NCBI GenBank assembly: GCA_024362935.1
Contig: JANCRA010000016.1
Span: 20,877,165-20,941,164 of the forward strand
DNA from: Setophaga petechia
Taxonomy: Eukaryota > Chordata > Aves > Passeriformes > Parulidae
DNA: 64,000 nucleotides
Reading direction: 5' to 3'
Position numbers and translations under genes: made by a program. This document shows, one piece after another, positions 20,301-34,087 of this stretch. The notes beneath the pieces are model-generated. The model was not told where the DNA came from and made no database searches. It was given only the letters and a program-made list of their open reading frames with translations. Each line of letters starts with the position of its first letter. Positions within the stretch are counted from its first letter, which is position 1.

Positions 20301-22776
20301 CACTGCAGTAAGTGTTTCTTGTCACCTACATCTAAGCAAAAAGCTTTTTCACTATGTCTCGCAAGGAGAAAACCTTCCTGCTCACTAAACATCTCCTATC
20401 GTGTTCTAGAAGTTGCACAGAGGGCTGCAGTGTGTTCTGTAACAAGAAAAAGAAAGTTGTCTAAGACGCCTTCCTTTCAAGTATTAATGTGAAGGGAAAG
20501 GCAAGAGAGTGGGAAAGTACTGTTTTCTAGCACTTTGCAAGCTGCTAACACAATCCCAGTGCTGTGTAGCAATTAGCTTGTCAGTGCACGGCAGTAAGTG
20601 TTTCTTGATACCTACATCTGAGCAAATAGCTTTTTCACTTTGTCTCGCAAGGGGAAAACGTTGCTGCTCACTAAACAACTTCCATCGTGTTGTAGAAGTT
20701 GCACAGACGGCTGCAGTGTGTTTTACAAAATGTAAAAGAAAGTTGTCTAAGACGCCTTCCTTTCAAGTATTAATGTGAAGGGAAAGGCAAGAGAGTGGGA
20801 AAGTACTGTTTTCTAGCACTTTGCAAGCTGCTAACACAATCCCAGTTCTGTGTAGCAATTAGCTGTTCAGTGCACTGCAGTAAGTGTTTCTTGTCACCTA
20901 CATCTAAGCAAATAGCTTTTTCACTATGTCTCGCAAGGAGAAAACCTTCCTGCTCACTAAACAACTTCCATCGTGTTGTAGATGTTGCAGAGAGGGCTGC
21001 AGAGTTTTTTGACACAAGAAAAAGAAAGTTGTCTAAGATGCCTTCCTTTCAAGTAATAATGTGAAGGGAAAGGCAAGAGAGTGGGAAAGTACTGTTTTCT
21101 AGCACTTTGCAGGCTGCTAACACAATCCCAGTGCTGTGTACCAATTAACTTGTCACTGCACTGCAGTAAGGGTTTCTTGTAACCTATATCTAAGCAAATA
21201 GCTTTTTCACAATGTCTCGCAAGGAGAAAACCTTCTTGCTCACTAAACATCTCCTATCGTGTTCTAGAAGTTGCACAGAGGGCTGCAGTGTCTTCTGTAA
21301 CAAGAAAAAGAAAGTTGTCTAAGACGCCTTCCTTTCAAGTATTAATGTGAAGGGAAAGGCAAGAGAGTGGGAAAGTACTGTTTTCTAGCACTTTGCAAGC
21401 TGCTAACACAATCGCAGTGCTGTGTAGCAATTAGCTTGTCAGTGCACGGCAGTAAGTGTTTCTTGATACCTACATCTGAGCAAATAGCTTTTTCACTTTG
21501 TCTCGCAAGGGGAAAACGTTGCTGCTCACTAAACAACTTCCATCGTGTTGTAGAAGTTGCACAGAGGGCTGCAGTGTCTTCTGTAACAAGAAAAAGAAAG
21601 TTGTCTAAGACGCCTTCCTTTCAAGTATTAATGTGAAGGGAAAGGCAAGAGAGTGGGAAAGTACTGTTTTCTAGCACTTTGCAAGCTGCTAACACAGTCC
21701 TAGTGCTGTGTAGCAGTTAGCTGTTCAGTGCACTGCAGTAAGTGTTTCTTGTCACCTACATCTAAGCAAAAAGCTTTTTCACTATGTCTCGCAAGGAGAA
21801 AACCTTCCTGCTCACTAAACAACTTCCATCGTGTTGTAGATGTTGCAGAGAGGGCTGCAGAGTTTTTTGACACAAGAAAAAGAAAGTTGTCTAAGACGCC
21901 TTCCTTTCAAGTATTAATGTGAAGGGAAAGGCAAGAGAGTGGGAAAGTACTGTTTTCTAGCACTTTGCAGGCTGCTAACACAATCCCAGTGCTGTGTACC
22001 AATTAACTTGTCACTGCACTGCAGTAAGTGTTTCTTGTCACCTACATCTAAGCAAATAGCTTTTTCACTATGTCTCGCAAGGAGAAAACCTTCTTGGTCA
22101 CTAAACATCTCCTATCGTGTTCTAGAAGTTGCACAGAGGGCTGCAGTGTCTTCTGTAACAAGAAAAAGAAAGTTGTCTAAGACGCCTTCCTTTCAAGTAT
22201 TAATGTGAAGGGAAAGGCAAGAGAGTGGGAAAGTACTGTTTTCTAGCACTTTGCAAGCTGCTAACACAATCGCAGTGCTGTGTAGCAATTAGCTTGTCAG
22301 TGCACGGCAGTAAGTGTTTCTTGATACCTACATCTGAGCAAATAGCTTTTTCACTTTGTCTCGCAAGGGGAAAAGGTTGCTGCTCACTAAACAACTTCCA
22401 TCATGTTGTAGAAGTTCCACAGAGGGCTGCAGTGTGTTTTGCAAAATGTAAAAGAAAGTTGTCTAAGACGCCTTCCTTTCAAGTATTAATGTGAAGGGAA
22501 AGGCAAGAGAGTGGGAAAGTACTGTTTTCTAGCACTTTGCAAGCTGCTAACACAATCCCAGTTCTGTGTAGCAATTAGCTTTTCAGTGCACTGCAGTAAG
22601 TGTTTCTTGTCACCTACATCTAAGCAAATAGCTTTTTCACTATGTCTCGCAAGGAGAAAACCTTCTTGCTCACTAAACATTTCCTATCGTGTTCCAGAAG
22701 TTGCACAGAGGGCTGCAGTGTGTTTTGACACAAGAAAAAGAAAGTTGTCTAAGACGCCTTCCATTCAAGTATTAAT
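17344..22776 (+). repeat. Canonical run 2: 19 monomers
   Basis: It begins with a C-like unit having AATTCTAGTTCTG and CACCCACATATAAG, which is the trailer found after every cassette, then B, C, B and C. It passes through the C, A, D pentamer end (18774-19631) and a 285-bp B (19632-19916), and ends with the usual B, C, D, B, E-like run before cassette 2. Confidence 0.93.
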
Positions 22777-23218
22777 GTGAAGGGAAAGGCAAGAGAGTGG
22801 CAAAGTACTGTTTTCTATCACTTTGAAAGCTGCTTACCCAATCCCAGTTTTGTGCCGCTTCGTAGTTCGCCGTTCAGAAGCTGCCGCAGTCTCTGTTTCC
22901 CGGAGAAGGAGAAGACGCTTCTTGGCGCGAAGAATCTGGTGTCGTTACGCCGATCGCGGCGTGCTCCGGAGAACAGCTACGGCCGAGAGACACCCGGAAG
23001 CGGCGCTTAAAGGCACAGTGCTCCGTCTCCTGGTCTTTAGCGTCTCCTGCCGGCTACACCTTAGCAAAAAGCTTTTTCATTCTGTCTCGCCAGGAGAAAC
23101 TGTGTCTGTTCACAAAAAACCTCCCATCGTGCTCTAGAGGTTGCAGGCAGCTCTGCAGAGTGTTTTGCAACAAGAAAAAGTAACTTGTCCAAAAAAGCCA
23201 TCAATTCGAATGTTCCTG
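22777..23218 (+). repeat. Cassette 2, expanded CpG-rich monomer
   Basis: Copy of 16043-16484 at a shift of 6,734 bp. It shares with copy 1 a C at the position equivalent to 16348 (CATTCTG), where copies 3-6 have A. Confidence 0.95.
22855..23054 (+). promoter_or_regulatory. CpG-island core 2, candidate satellite promoter
   Basis: I see no difference from the core at 16121-16320. The E2F-like site is at 22922-22931, the ETS-like at 22994-23001 and the TATA-like at 23006-23013. Confidence 0.6.
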
Positions 23219-24077
23219 GAAAGGGAAAATGCAGGAGAGCGGATAGGTACTGTTTTCTACCAGTTTGCAAGCTGGACACACAATCCCAGTGTTATACTAC
23301 GATTGACTTTGCAGTGCACTGTAATAATTGCCTATTGTTACTACATCTAAGCCAATAGCGTTTGCATTATATCTCTTCAGGAGAAACTGTACCAGTTCAG
23401 AAAACAACTCTCATTTTTTCTAGAAGTTGCACGGAGGTGTGCAGAGTGTTTTGCAAGAAGCAAAAGAAAGTTGTCCAAAACTGCTGCCATTCGAATAGTA
23501 ATGCGAATGGAAAAGGCAGGAAAGTGGAAAGCTGCTGTTTTCTATCTGTTTGTAAGCTGCTTACACAATCCCAGAGTTGTGCAGCAATTAGTTTTTCAGT
23601 GCACTGTAGTAGGTGCCTCTTTTCACCTGCATCTAAGCAAATTGCTTTTTCCCCATGTCTCGCAAGGAGAAACTGAGCCAGTTCAGAAAACATCTCCCAT
23701 CGAGTTCTAGAGATTGCAGGCAGGTGTGCAGAGTGTTTTGCAAGAAGCAAAAGAAAGTTGTCTAAAACGCCTTGCATTCAAATAGAAATGTGAATAGAAA
23801 AGGCAGGAGAAGGGAGAGGTACTGTTTTCTATCAGTTTGCAACCTGCTTACACAATCTGCGTGTTGTGCAGCAATTAGCTTGCAGTGCACTGTAGTAGGT
23901 GCCTCTTTTCACCTATATCTAAGCAAATTGCTTTTTCCCCATGTCTTGCAAAGAGAAACTGAGCCAGTTCAGAAAATATCTCCCATCGACTTCTAGAGAT
24001 TGCAGGCAGGTGTGCAGAGCGTTTTGCAAGAAGCCAAAGAAAGTTGTCTAAAATTCTTTCCATTCGAATAGTAATGT
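23219..24077 (+). repeat. Cassette 2, three divergent monomers
   Basis: Same order, lengths and private variants as 16485-17343, followed by the same CACCCACATATAAG trailer unit. Confidence 0.9.
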
Positions 24078-24935
24078 GCATGGAAAAGGCAGGAAGAGTG
24101 GAAAGGTACTGTTTTCTAGCACTTTGCAAGCTGCTAACACAATTCTAGTTCTGTGTAGCAATTAGCTGTTCAGTGCACTGCAGTAAGTGTTTCTTGTCAC
24201 CCACATATAAGCAAATAGCTTTTTCACTATGTCTCGCAAGGAGAAAACCTTCCTGCTCACTAAACAACTTCCATCGTGTTGTAGATGTTGCAGAGAGGGC
24301 TGCAGAGTTTTTTGACACAAGAAAAAGAAAGTTGTCTAAGACGCCTTCCTTTCAAGTATTAATGTGAAGGGAAAGGCAAGAGAGTGGGAAAGTACTGTTT
24401 TCTAGCACTTTGCAAGCTGCTAACACAATCGCAGTGCTGTGTAGCAATTAGCTTGTCAGTGCACGGCAGTAAGTGTTTCTTGATACCTACATCTGAGCAA
24501 ATAGCTTTTTCACTTTGTCTCGCAAGGGGAAAACGTTGCTGCTCACTAAACAACTTCCATCGTGTTGTAGAAGTTGCACAGAGGGCTGCAGTGTCTTCTG
24601 TAACAAGAAAAAGAAAGTTGTCTAAGACGCCTTCCTTTCAAGTATTAATGTGAAGGGAAAGGCAAGAGAGTGGGAAAGTACTGTTTTCTAGCACTTTGCA
24701 AGCTGCTAACACAGTCCTAGTGCTGTGTAGCAGTTAGCTGTTCAGTGCACTGCAGTAAGTGTTTCTTGTCACCTACATCTAAGCAAAAAGCTTTTTCACT
24801 ATGTCTCGCAAGGAGAAAACCTTCTTGCTCACTAAACATCTCCTATCGTGTTCTAGGAGTTGCACAGAGGGCTGCAGTGTGTTCTGTAACAAGAAAAAGA
24901 AAGTTGTCTAAGACGCCTTCCTTTCAAATATTAAT

Positions 24936-27795
24936 GTGAAGGGAAAGGCAAGAGAGTGGGAAAGTACTGTTTTCTAGCACTTTGCAAGCTGCTAACACAA
25001 TCGCAGTGCTGTGTAGCAATTAGCTTGTCAGTGCACGGCAGTAAGTGTTTCTTGATACCTACATCTGAGCAAATAGCTTTTTCACTTTGTCTCGCAAGGG
25101 GAAAAGGTTGCTGCTCACTAAACAACTTCCATCATGTTGTAGAAGTTGCACAGAGGGCTGCAGTGTGTTTTGCAAAATGTAAAAGAAAGTTGTCTAAGAC
25201 GCCTTCCTTTCAAGTATTAATGTGAAGGGAAAGGCAAGAGAGTGGGAAAGTACTGTTTTCTAGCACTTTGCAAGCTGCTAACACAATCGCAGTTCTGTGT
25301 AGCAGTTAGCTGTTCAGTGCACTGCAGTAAGTGTTTCTTGTCACCTACATCTAAGCAAATAGCTTTTTCACTATGTCTCGCAAGGAGAAAACCTTCTTGC
25401 TCACTAAACATCTCCTATCGTGTTCTAGAAGTTGCACAGAGGGCTGCAGTGTGTTCTGTAACAAGAAAAAGAAAGTTGTCTAAGACGCCTTCCTTTCAAG
25501 TATTAATGTGAAGGGAAAGGCAAGAGAGTGGGAAAGTACTGTTTTCTAGCACTTTGCAAGCTGCTAACACAGTCCTAGTGCTGTGTAGCAGTTAGCTGTT
25601 CAGTGCACTGCAGTAAGTGTTTCTTGTCACCTACATCTAAGCAAATAGCTTTTTCACTATGTCTCGCAAGGAGAAAACCTTCTTGCTCACTAAACATCTC
25701 CTATCGTGTTCTAGGAGTTGCACAGAGGGCTGCAGTGTGTTCTGTAACAAGAAAAAGAAAGTTGTCTAAAACGCCTTCTTTTCAAATATTAATGTGAAGG
25801 GAAAGGCAAGAGAGTGGGAAAGTACTGTTTTCTAGCAATTTGCAAGCTGCTAACACAATCCCAGTTCTCTGTAGCAATTAGCTGTTCAGTGCACTGCAGT
25901 AAGTGTTTCTTGTCACCTACATCTAAGCAAATAGCTTTTTCACTATGTCTCGCAAGGAGAAAACCTTCCTGCTCACTAAACAACTTCCATCGTGTTGTAG
26001 ATGTTGCAGAGAGGGCTGCAGAGTTTTTTGACACAAGAAAAAGAAAGTTGTCTAAGATGCCTTCCTTTCAAGTATTAATGTGAAGGGAAAGGCAAGAGAG
26101 TGGGAAAGTACTGTTTTCTAGCACTTTGCAGGCTGCTAACACAATCCCAGTGCTGTGTACCAATTAACTTGTCACTGCACTGCAGTAAGAGTTTCTTGTA
26201 ACCTATATCTAAGCAAATAGCTTTTTCACTATGTCTTGCAAGGAGAAAACCTTCTTGCTCACTAAACATTTCCTATCGTGTTCCAGAAGTTGCACAGAGG
26301 GCTGCAGTGTGTTTTCACACAAGAAAAAGAAAGTTGTCTAAGACGCCTTCCTTTCAAGTATTAATGTGAAGGGAAAGACAAGAGAGTGGGAAAGTACTGT
26401 TTTCTAGCACTTTGCAAGCTGCTCACACAATCGCAGTGCTGTGTAGCAATTAGCTTGTCAGTGCACGGCAGTAAGTGTTTCTTGATACCTACATCTGAGC
26501 AAATAGCTTTTTCACTTTGTCTCGCAAGGGGAAAACGTTGCTGCTCACTAAACAACTTCCATCATGTTGAAGAAGTTGCACAGAGGGCTGCAGTGTGTTT
26601 TGCAAAATGTAAAAGAAAGTTGTCTAAGACGCCTTCCTTTCAAGTATTAATGTGAAGGGAAAGGCAAGAGAGTGGGAAAGTACTGTTTTCTAGCACTTTG
26701 CAAGCTGCTAACACAATCCCAGTTCTGTGTAGCAGTTAGCTGTTCAGTGCACTGCAGTAAGTGTTTCTTGTCACCTACATCTAAGCAAAAAGCTTTTTCA
26801 CTATGTCTCGCAAGGAGAAAACCTTCTTGCTCACTAAACATCTCCTATCGTGTTCTAGAAGTTGCACAGAGGGCTGCAGTGTGTTCTGTAACAAGAAAAA
26901 GAAAGTTGTCTAAGACGCCTTCCTTTCAAGTATTAATGTGAAGGGAAAGGCAAGAGAGTGGGAAAGTACTGTTTTCTAGCACTTTGCAAGCTGCTAACAC
27001 AGTCCTAGTGCTGTGTAGCAGTTAGCTGTTCAGTGCACTGCAGTAAGTGTTTCTTGTCACCTACATCTAAGCAAATAGCTTTTTCACTATGTCTCGCAAG
27101 GAGAAAACCTTCTTGCTCACTAAACATCTCTTGTCGTGTTCTAGGAGTTGCACAGAGGGCTGCAGTGTGTTCTGTAACAAGAAAAAGAAAGTTGTCTAAA
27201 ACGCCTTCCTTTCAAATATTAATGTGAAGGGAAAGGCAAGAGAGTGGGAAAGTACTGTTTTCTAGCAATTTGCAAGCTGCTAACACAATCCCAGTTCTGT
27301 GCAGCAATTAGCTGTTCAGTGCACTGCAGTAAGTGTTTCTTGTCACCTACATCTAAGCAAATAGCTTTTTCACTATGTCTCGCAAGGAGAAAACCTTCCT
27401 GCTCACTAAACAACTTCCATCGTGTTGTAGATGTTGCAGAGAGGGCTGCAGAGTTTTTTGACACAAGAAAAAGAAAGTTGTCTAAGATGCCTTCCTTTCA
27501 AGTATTAATGTGAAGGGAAAGGCAAGAGAGTGGGAAAGTACTGTTTTCTAACACTTTGCAGGCTGCTAACACAATCCCAGTGCTGTGTACCAATTAACTT
27601 GTCACGGCACTGCAGTAAGAGTTTCTTGTAACCTACATCTAAGCAAAAAGCTTTTTCACTATGTCTCGCAAGGAGAAAACCTTCTTGCTCACTAAACATC
27701 TCCTATCGTGTTCTAGAAGTTGCACAGAGGGCTGCAGTGTGTTCTGTAACAAGAAAAAGAAAGTTGTCTAAGACGCCTTCCTTTCAAGTATTAAT
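24936..27795 (+). repeat. Tandem five-monomer blocks (2 x 1,430 bp)
   Basis: Order B, A/E-like, C, A, D in both. The A unit carries TCTAGCAATTT, and the C unit ends in AAAACGCC and TTTCAAATATTAAT. Related five-monomer ends occur at 18202-19631 and 60581-62010, with a C in place of the second unit. Confidence 0.75.
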
Positions 27796-30700
27796 GTGAA
27801 GGGAAAGGCAAGAGAGTGGGAAAGTACTGTTTTCTAGCACTTTGCAAGCTGCTAACACAATCCCAGTTCTGTGTAGCAATTAGCTGTTCAGTGCACTGCA
27901 GTAAGTGTTTCTTGTCACCTACATCTAAGCAAATAGCTTTTTCACTATGTCTCGCAAGGAGAAAACCTTCCTGCTCACTAAACAACTTCCATCGTGTTGT
28001 AGATGTTGCAGAGAGGGCTGCAGAGTTTTTTGACACAAGAAAAAGAAAGTTGTCTAAGATGGCTTCCTTTCAAGTATTAATGTGAAGGGAAAGGCAAGAG
28101 AGTGGGAAAGTACTGTTTTCTAGCACTTTGCAAGCTGCTAACACAATCCCAGTTCTGTGTAGGAATTAGCTGTTCAGTGCACTGCAGTAAGTGTTTCTTG
28201 TCACCTACATCTAAGCAAATAGCTTTTTCACTATGTCTCGCAAGGAGAAAACCTTCCTGCTCACTAAACAACTTCCATCGTGTTGTAGATGTTGCAGAGA
28301 GGGCTGCAGAGTTTTTTGACACAAGAAAAAGAAAGTTGTCTAAGATGCCTTCCTTTCAAGTATTAATGTGAAGGGAAAGGCAAGAGAGTGGGAAAGTACT
28401 GTTTTCTAGCACTTTGCAAGCTGCTAACACAATCGCAGTGCTGTGTAGCAATTAGCTTGTAAGTGCACGGCAGTAAGTGTTTCTTGATACCTACATCTGA
28501 GCAAATAGCTTTTTCACTTTGTCTCGCAAGGGGAAAACGTTGCTGCTCACTAAACAACTTCCATCGTGTTGTAGAAGTTGCACAGAGGGCTGCAGTGTGT
28601 TTTGCAAAATGTAAAAGAAAGTTGTCTAAGACGCCTTCCTTTCAAGTATTAATGTGAAGGGAAAGGCAAGAGAGTGGGAAAGTACTGTTTTCTAGCACTT
28701 TGCAAGCTGCTAACACAATCCCAGTTCTGTGTAGCAATTAGCTGTTCAGTGCACTGCAGTAAGTGTTTCTTGTTACCTACATCTAAGCAAAAAGCTTTTT
28801 CACTATGTCTCGCAAGGAGAAAACCTTCTTGCTCACTAAACATTTCCTATCGTGTTCTAGAAGTTGCACAGAGGGCTGCAGTGTGTTTTGACACAAGAAA
28901 AAGAAAGTTGTCTAAGACGCCTTCCTTTCAAGTATTAATGTGAAGGGAAAGGCAAGAGAGTGGGAAAGTACTGTTTTTTAGCACTTTGCAAGCTGCTAAC
29001 ACAATCCCAGTGCTGTGTACCAATTAGCTTGTCAGTGCACGGCAGTAAGTGTTTCTTGATACCTACATCTGAGCAAATAGCTTTTTCACTTTGTCTCGCA
29101 AGGGGAAAACGTTGCTGCTCACTAAACAACTTCCATCGTGTTGTAGAAGTTGCACAGAGGGCTGCAGTGTGTTTTGCAAAATGTAAAAGAAAGTTGTCTA
29201 AGACGCCTTCCTTTCAAGTATTAATGTGAAGGGAAAGGCAAGAGAGTGGGAAAGTACTGTTTTCTAGCACTTTGCAAGCTGCTAACACAGTACTAGTGCT
29301 GTGTAGCAGTTAGCTGTTCAGTGCACTGCAGTAAGTGTTTCTTGTCACCTACATCTAAGCAAATAGCTTTTTCACTATGTCTCGCAAGGAGAAAACCTTC
29401 TTGCTCACTAAACATCTCCTATCGTGTTCTAGAAGTTGCACAGAGGGCTGCAGTGTCTTCTGTAACAAGAAAAAGAAAGTTGTCTAAGACGCCTTCCATT
29501 CAAGTATTAATGTGAAGGGAAAGGCAAGAGAGTGGGAAAGTACTGTTTTCTAGCACTTTGCAAGCTGCTAACACAATCCCAGTTCTGTGTAGCAATTAGC
29601 TTGTCAGTGCACGGCAGTAAGTGTTTCTTGATACCTACATCTGAGCAAATAGCTTTTTCACTTTGTCTCGCAAGGGGAAAAGGTTGCTGCTCACTAAACA
29701 ACTTCCATCATGTTGTAGAAGTTCCACAGAGGGCTGGAGTGTGTTTTGCAAAATGTAAAAGAAAGTTGTCTAAGACGCCTTCCTTTCAAGTATTAATGTG
29801 AAGGGAAAGGCAAGAGAGTGGGAAAGTACTGTTTTCTAGCACTTTGCAGGCTGCTAACACAATCCCAGTGCTGTGTACCAATTAACTTGTCACAGCACTG
29901 CAGTAAGGGTTTCTTGTAACCTATATCTAAGCAAATAGCTTTTTCACTATGTCTCGCAAGGAGAAAACTTTCTCGCTCACTAAACATCTCCTATCGTGTT
30001 CTAGAAGTTGCACAGAGGGCTGCAGTGTCTTCTGTAACAAGAAAAAGAAAGTTGTCTAAGACGCCTTCCTTTCACGTATTAATGTGAAGGGAAAGGCAAG
30101 AGAGTGGGAAAGTACTGTTTTCTAGCACTTTGCAAGCTGCTAACACAATCCCAGTTCTGTGTAGCAATTAGCTGTTCAGTGCACTGCAGTAAGTGTTTCT
30201 TGTCACCTACATCTAAGCAAATAGCTTTTTCACTATGTCTCGCAAGGAGAAAACCTTCCTGCTCACTAAACAACTTCCATCGTGTTGTAGATGTTGCAGA
30301 GAGGGCTGCAGAGTTTTTTGACACAAGAAAAAGAAAGTTGTCTAAGATGCCTTCCTTTCAAGTATTAATGTGAAGGGAAAGGCAAGAGAGTGGGAAAGTA
30401 CTGTTTTCTAGCACTTTGCAGGCTGCTAACACAATCCCAGTGCTGTGTACCAATTAACTTGTCACTGCACTGCAGTAAGGGTTTCTTGTAACCTATATCT
30501 AAGCAAATAGCTTTTTCACAATGTCTCGCAAGGAGAAAACCTTCTTGCTCACAAAACATCTCCTATCGTGTTCTAGAAGTTGCACAGAGGGCTGCAGTGT
30601 GTTCTGTAACAAGAAAAAGAAAGTTGTCTAAGACGCCTTCCTTTCAAGTATTAATGTGAAGGGAAAGGCAAGAGAGTGGGAAAGTACTGTTTTCTAGCAC

Positions 30701-31227
30701 TTTGCAAGCTGCTAACACAATCCCAGTTCTGTGTAGGAATTAGCTGTTCAGTGCACTGCAGTAAGTGTTTCTTGTCACCTACATCTAAGCAAATAGCTTT
30801 TTCACTATGTCTCGCAAGGAGAAAACCTTCCTGCTCACTAAACAAATTCCATCGTGTTGTAGATGTTGCAGAGAGGGCTGCAGAGTTTTTTGACACAAGA
30901 AAAAGAAAGTTGTCTAAGATGCCTTCCTTTCAAGTATTAATGTGAAGGGAAAGGCAAGAGAGTGGGAAAGTACTGTTTTCTAGCACTTTGCAAGCTGCTA
31001 ACACAGTACTAATGCTGTGTAGCAGTTAGCTGTTCAGTGCACTGCAGTAAGTGTTTCTTGTCACCTATATCTAAGCAAATAGCTTTTTCACTATGTCTTG
31101 CAAGGAGAAAACCTTCCTGCTCACTAAACCACTCCTATCGTGTTCTAGAAGTTGCACAGAGGGCTGCAGTGTGTTCTGTAACAAGAAAAAGAAAGTTGTC
31201 TAAGACGCCTTCCTTTCAAGTATTAAT

Positions 31228-34087
31228 GTGAAGGGAAAGGCAAGAGAGTGGGAAAGTACTGTTTTCTAGCACTTTGCAAGCTGCTAACACAATCCCAGTT
31301 CTGTGTAGCAATTAGCTTGTCAGTGCACGGCAGTAAGTGTTTCTTGATACCTACATCTGAGCAAATAGCTTTTTCACTTTGTCTCGCAAGGGGAAAACGT
31401 TCCTGCTCACTAAACAACTTCCATCATGTTGTAGAAGTCGCACAGAGGGCTGCAGTGTGTTTTGCAAAATGTAAAAGAAAGTTGTCTAAGACGCCTTCCT
31501 TTCAAGTATTAATGTGAAGGGAAAGGCAAGAGAGTGGGAAAGTACTGTTTTCTAGCACTTTGCAAGCTGCTAACACAGTACTAATGCTGTGTAGCAGTTA
31601 GCTGTTCAGTGCACTGCAGTAAGTGTTTCTTGTCACCTACATCTAAGCAAAAAGCTTTTTCACTATGTCTCGCAAGGAGAAAACCTTCTTGCTCACTAAA
31701 CATCTCCTATCGTGTTCTAGAAGTTGCACAGAGGGCTGCAGTGTGTTCTGTAACAAGAAAAAGAAAGTTGTCTAAGACGCCTTCCTTTCAAGTATTAATG
31801 TGAAGGGAAAGGCAAGAGAGTGGGAAAGTACTGTTTTCTAGCACTTTGCAAGCTGCTAACACAATCCCAGTGCTGTGTAGCAATTAGCTTGTCAGTGCAC
31901 GGCAGTAAGTGTTTCTTGATACCTACATCTGAGCAAATAGCTTTTTCACTTTGTCTCGCAAGGGGAAAACGTTGCTGCTCACTAAACAACTTCCATCGTG
32001 TTGTAGAAGTTGCACAGAGGGCTGCAGTGTCTTCTGTAACAAGAAAAAGAAAGTTGTCTAAGACGCCTTCCTTTCAAGTATTAATGTGAAGGGAAAGGCA
32101 AGAGAGTGGGAAAGTACTGTTTTCTAGCACTTTGCAAGCTGCTAACACAATCGCAGTTCTGTGTAGCAATTAGCTTTTCAGTGCACTGCAGTAAGTGTTT
32201 CTTGATACCTACATCTGAGCAAATAGCTTTTTCACTTTGTCTCGCAAGGAGAAAACCTTCCTGCTCACTAAGCATTTCCTATCGTGTTCTAGAAGTTGCA
32301 CAGAGGGCTGCAGTGTGTTTTGCAAAATGTAAAAGAAAGTTGTCTAAGACGCCTTCCTTTCAAGTATTAATGTGAAGGGAAAGGCAAGAGAGTGGGAAAG
32401 TACTGTTTTCTAGCACTTTGCAAGCTGCTAACACAATCGCAGTTCTGTGTAGCAATTAGCTTTTCAGTGCACTGCAGTAAGTGTTTCTTGTCACCTACAT
32501 CTAAGCAAAAAGCTTTTTCACTATGTCTCGCAAGGAGAAAACCTTCCTGCTCACTAAACCACTCCTATCGTGTTCTAGAAGTTGCACAGAGGGCTGCAGT
32601 GTGTTCTGTAACAAGAAAAAGAAAGTTGTCTAAGACGCCTTCCTTTCAAGTATTAATGTGAAGGGAAAGGCAAGAGAGTGGGAAAGTACTGTTTTCTAGC
32701 ACTTTGCAAGCTGCTAACACAATCCCAGTGCTGTGTAGCAATTAGCTTGTCAGTGCACGGCAGTAAGTGTTTCTTGATACCTACATCTGAGCAAATAGCT
32801 TTTTCACTTTGTCTCGCAAGGGGAAAACGTTGCTGCTCACTAAACAACTTCCATCGTGTTGTAGAAGTTGCACAGACGGCTGCAGTGTGTTTTACAAAAT
32901 GTAAAAGAAAGTTGTCTAAGACGCCTTCCTTTCAAGTATTAATGTGAAGGGAAAGGCAAGAGAGTGGGAAAGTACTGTTTTCTAGCACTTTGCAAGCTGC
33001 TAACACAGTCCTAGTGCTGTGTAGCAGTTAGCTGTTCAGTGCACTGCAGTAAGTGTTTCTTGTCACCTACATCTAAGCAAAAAGCTTTTTCACTATGTCT
33101 CGCAAGGAGAAAACCTTCCTGCTCACTAAACAACTTCCATCGTGTTGTAGATATTGCAGAGAAGGCTGCAGAGTTTTTTGACACAAGAAAAAGAAAGTTG
33201 TCTAAGATGCTTTCCTTTCAAATATTAATGTGAAGGGAAAGGCAAGAGAGTGGGAAAGTACTGTTTTCTAGCACTTTGCAGGCTGCTAACACAATGGCAG
33301 TGCTGTGTAGTAGTTAGCTTTTCAGTGCACTGCAGTAAGTGTTTCTTCCCACCTACATCTAAGCAAATAGCTTTTTCACTATGTCTCGCAAGGAGAAAAC
33401 CTTCTTGCTCACTAAACATCTCCTATCGTGTTCTAGGAGTTGCACAGAGGGCTGCAGTGTGTTCTGTAACAAGAAAAAGAAAGTTGTCTAAGACGCCTTC
33501 CTTTCAAATATTAATGTGAAGGGAAAGGCAAGAGAGTGGGAAAGTACTGTTTTCTAGCACTTTGCAAGCTGCTAACACAATCGCAGTGCTGTGTAGCAAT
33601 TAGCTTGTCAGTGCACGGCAGTAAGTGTTTCTTGATACCTACATCTGAGCAAATAGCTTTTTCACTTTGTCTCGCAAGGGGAAAAGGTTGCTGCTCACTA
33701 AACAACTTCCATCATGTTGTAGAAGTTGCACAGAGGGCTGCAGTGTGTTTTGCAAAATGTAAAAGAAAGTTGTCTAAGACGCCTTCCTTTCAAGTATTAA
33801 TGTGAAGGGAAAGGCAAGAGAGTGGGAAAGTACTGTTTTCTAGCACTTTGCAGGCTGCTAACACAATCCCAGTGCTGTGTACCAATTAACTTGTCACAGC
33901 ACTGCAGTAAGGGTTTCTTGTAACCTATATCTAAGCAAATAGCTTTTTCACTATGTCTCGCAAGGAGAAAACCTTCTTGCTCACTAAACATCTCCTATCG
34001 TGTTCTAGAAGTTGCACAGAGGGCTGCAGTGTCTTCTGTAACAAGAAAAAGAAAGTTGTCTAAGACGCCTTCCTTTCAAGTATTAAT
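31228..34087 (+). repeat. 10-mer block, copy 1 (2,860 bp)
   Basis: Order: B with CCATCATG, C with GTACTAATG, B with GTCTTCTG, E with AAGCATTTCC, E-left unit with CCACTCCTATCG, B with GACGGCTGC, C with GATATTGC, F, B with AAAAGGTTG, D with CACAGCACTG. This copy has private changes GTTCCTGCTC and GAAGTCGC in its first monomer. Confidence 0.9.

Larger units (their letters stand above)
19632..26365 (+). repeat. 6,734-bp duplication containing cassette 2, right copy
   Basis: Right copy of the block at 12898. It keeps the cassette and most flanking monomers unchanged. At 21342-21640 it has CTTCTGTAACAAG where the left copy has a TTTTGCAAAATG right half. At 25222 it has an A/E-like left half where the left copy has a C monomer. 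Confidence 0.9.
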
